NCBI GenBank assembly: GCA_964472785.1
Contig: CAYYMH010000080.1
Location: 1 to 15,455 of the forward strand
Reading direction: 5' to 3'
DNA from: CAYYMH01 sp964472785
GTDB lineage: Bacteria > Zhuqueibacterota > Zhuqueibacteria > Thermofontimicrobiales > Thermofontimicrobiaceae
Length of the DNA stretch: 15,455 nucleotides
Both the position numbers and the translations under genes were made by a program. Shown piece after piece: positions 15,397-15,455 of this stretch (position 1 is the stretch's first letter; the number at the start of each line of letters is the position of its first letter). The notes beneath the pieces were generated by a model that was given only the letters and a program-made list of their open reading frames with translations, was not told the origin of the DNA and searched no databases.

Positions 15397-15424
15397 ATTA
15401 TACCCAGCGCACCTAAAGGTGCAA
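15397..15424 (-). promoter_or_regulatory. Promoter with palindrome over the -35 element (lipoprotein-phosphatase operon)
   Basis: On the minus strand TTGCAC (15419-15424), a 16-base spacer and TATAAT (15397-15402, consensus) form the best promoter in the window. A palindrome with 6-bp arms, GCACCT-AA-AGGTGC (15409-15422), covers most of the -35 element and the upper spacer, where a repressor dimer would block polymerase. The start point would be near 15390, leaving a leader of about 80 bases before the lipoprotein ATG. The palindrome lacks a T tract, so it is not read as a terminator. Confidence 0.6.
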
Positions 15425-15455
15425 TAAAAATATGTCATTAATTTTGACCTTAAAA

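Noticed and set aside
1..15455. CRISPR array, tRNA or rRNA genes
   Set aside because: No short regularly spaced repeats, cloverleaf with CCA end or conserved rRNA segments were seen on either strand.

Overview
The window looks like a chromosomal segment of an AT-rich Gram-negative bacterium. It carries a lipoprotein with an 'NPLDP'-type motif just after the lipobox, fused to an FN3 domain and a beta-propeller. It also carries several large membrane-bound SpoIIE/PP2C phosphatases. That combination is common in the FCB superphylum (Calditrichota/KSB1-like lineages), but this placement is inference from style, not from a marker gene. Every recognisable gene except one hypothetical ORF at the left edge is on the minus strand, so the genes below are described from right to left, in transcription order.

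Right part (15.4-5.4 kb): a signalling cluster built around a partner-switching module. A clear sigma70-type promoter with a palindrome over its -35 element precedes a lipoprotein (FN3 + NHL-like propeller). Twelve bases later comes an 817-aa membrane phosphatase with a large ectodomain, a degenerate CPBP (CAAX-protease-like) membrane domain and a cytosolic PP2C domain. After a 195-bp gap holding a double-hairpin element comes a second membrane phosphatase (8 TM + GAF + PP2C). A second good promoter then starts a tight operon: STAS anti-sigma antagonist, RsbW-like kinase, and a GAF-GAF-PP2C phosphatase. A response-regulator-PP2C phosphatase follows and ends in a probable terminator. So four phosphatases with four different sensory fronts sit beside one kinase and one STAS protein. 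No sigma factor is present.

Middle (5.05-3.1 kb): an intact htpG (Hsp90 chaperone).

Left part (3.2-0.6 kb): the 3' end of htpG is followed by two perfect tandem copies of a 1115-bp unit. Each carries a VapB/VapC toxin-antitoxin pair with its own promoter and operator-like inverted repeat. Each VapC gene is followed by a frameshifted ~310-bp fragment of the htpG 3' end. The left fragment differs from the resident gene mostly at third codon positions, so it came from a diverged htpG allele. The middle fragment is a hybrid: its left end matches the resident htpG and the rest matches the left fragment. This is the footprint of unequal crossing-over between the captured htpG fragment and the real htpG, which duplicated the toxin-antitoxin unit. 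Beyond the array lies a third, orphan VapB-like antitoxin without toxin, then an unrecognised AT-rich plus-strand ORF.

No rRNA, tRNA, CRISPR array, transposase or integrase was seen.
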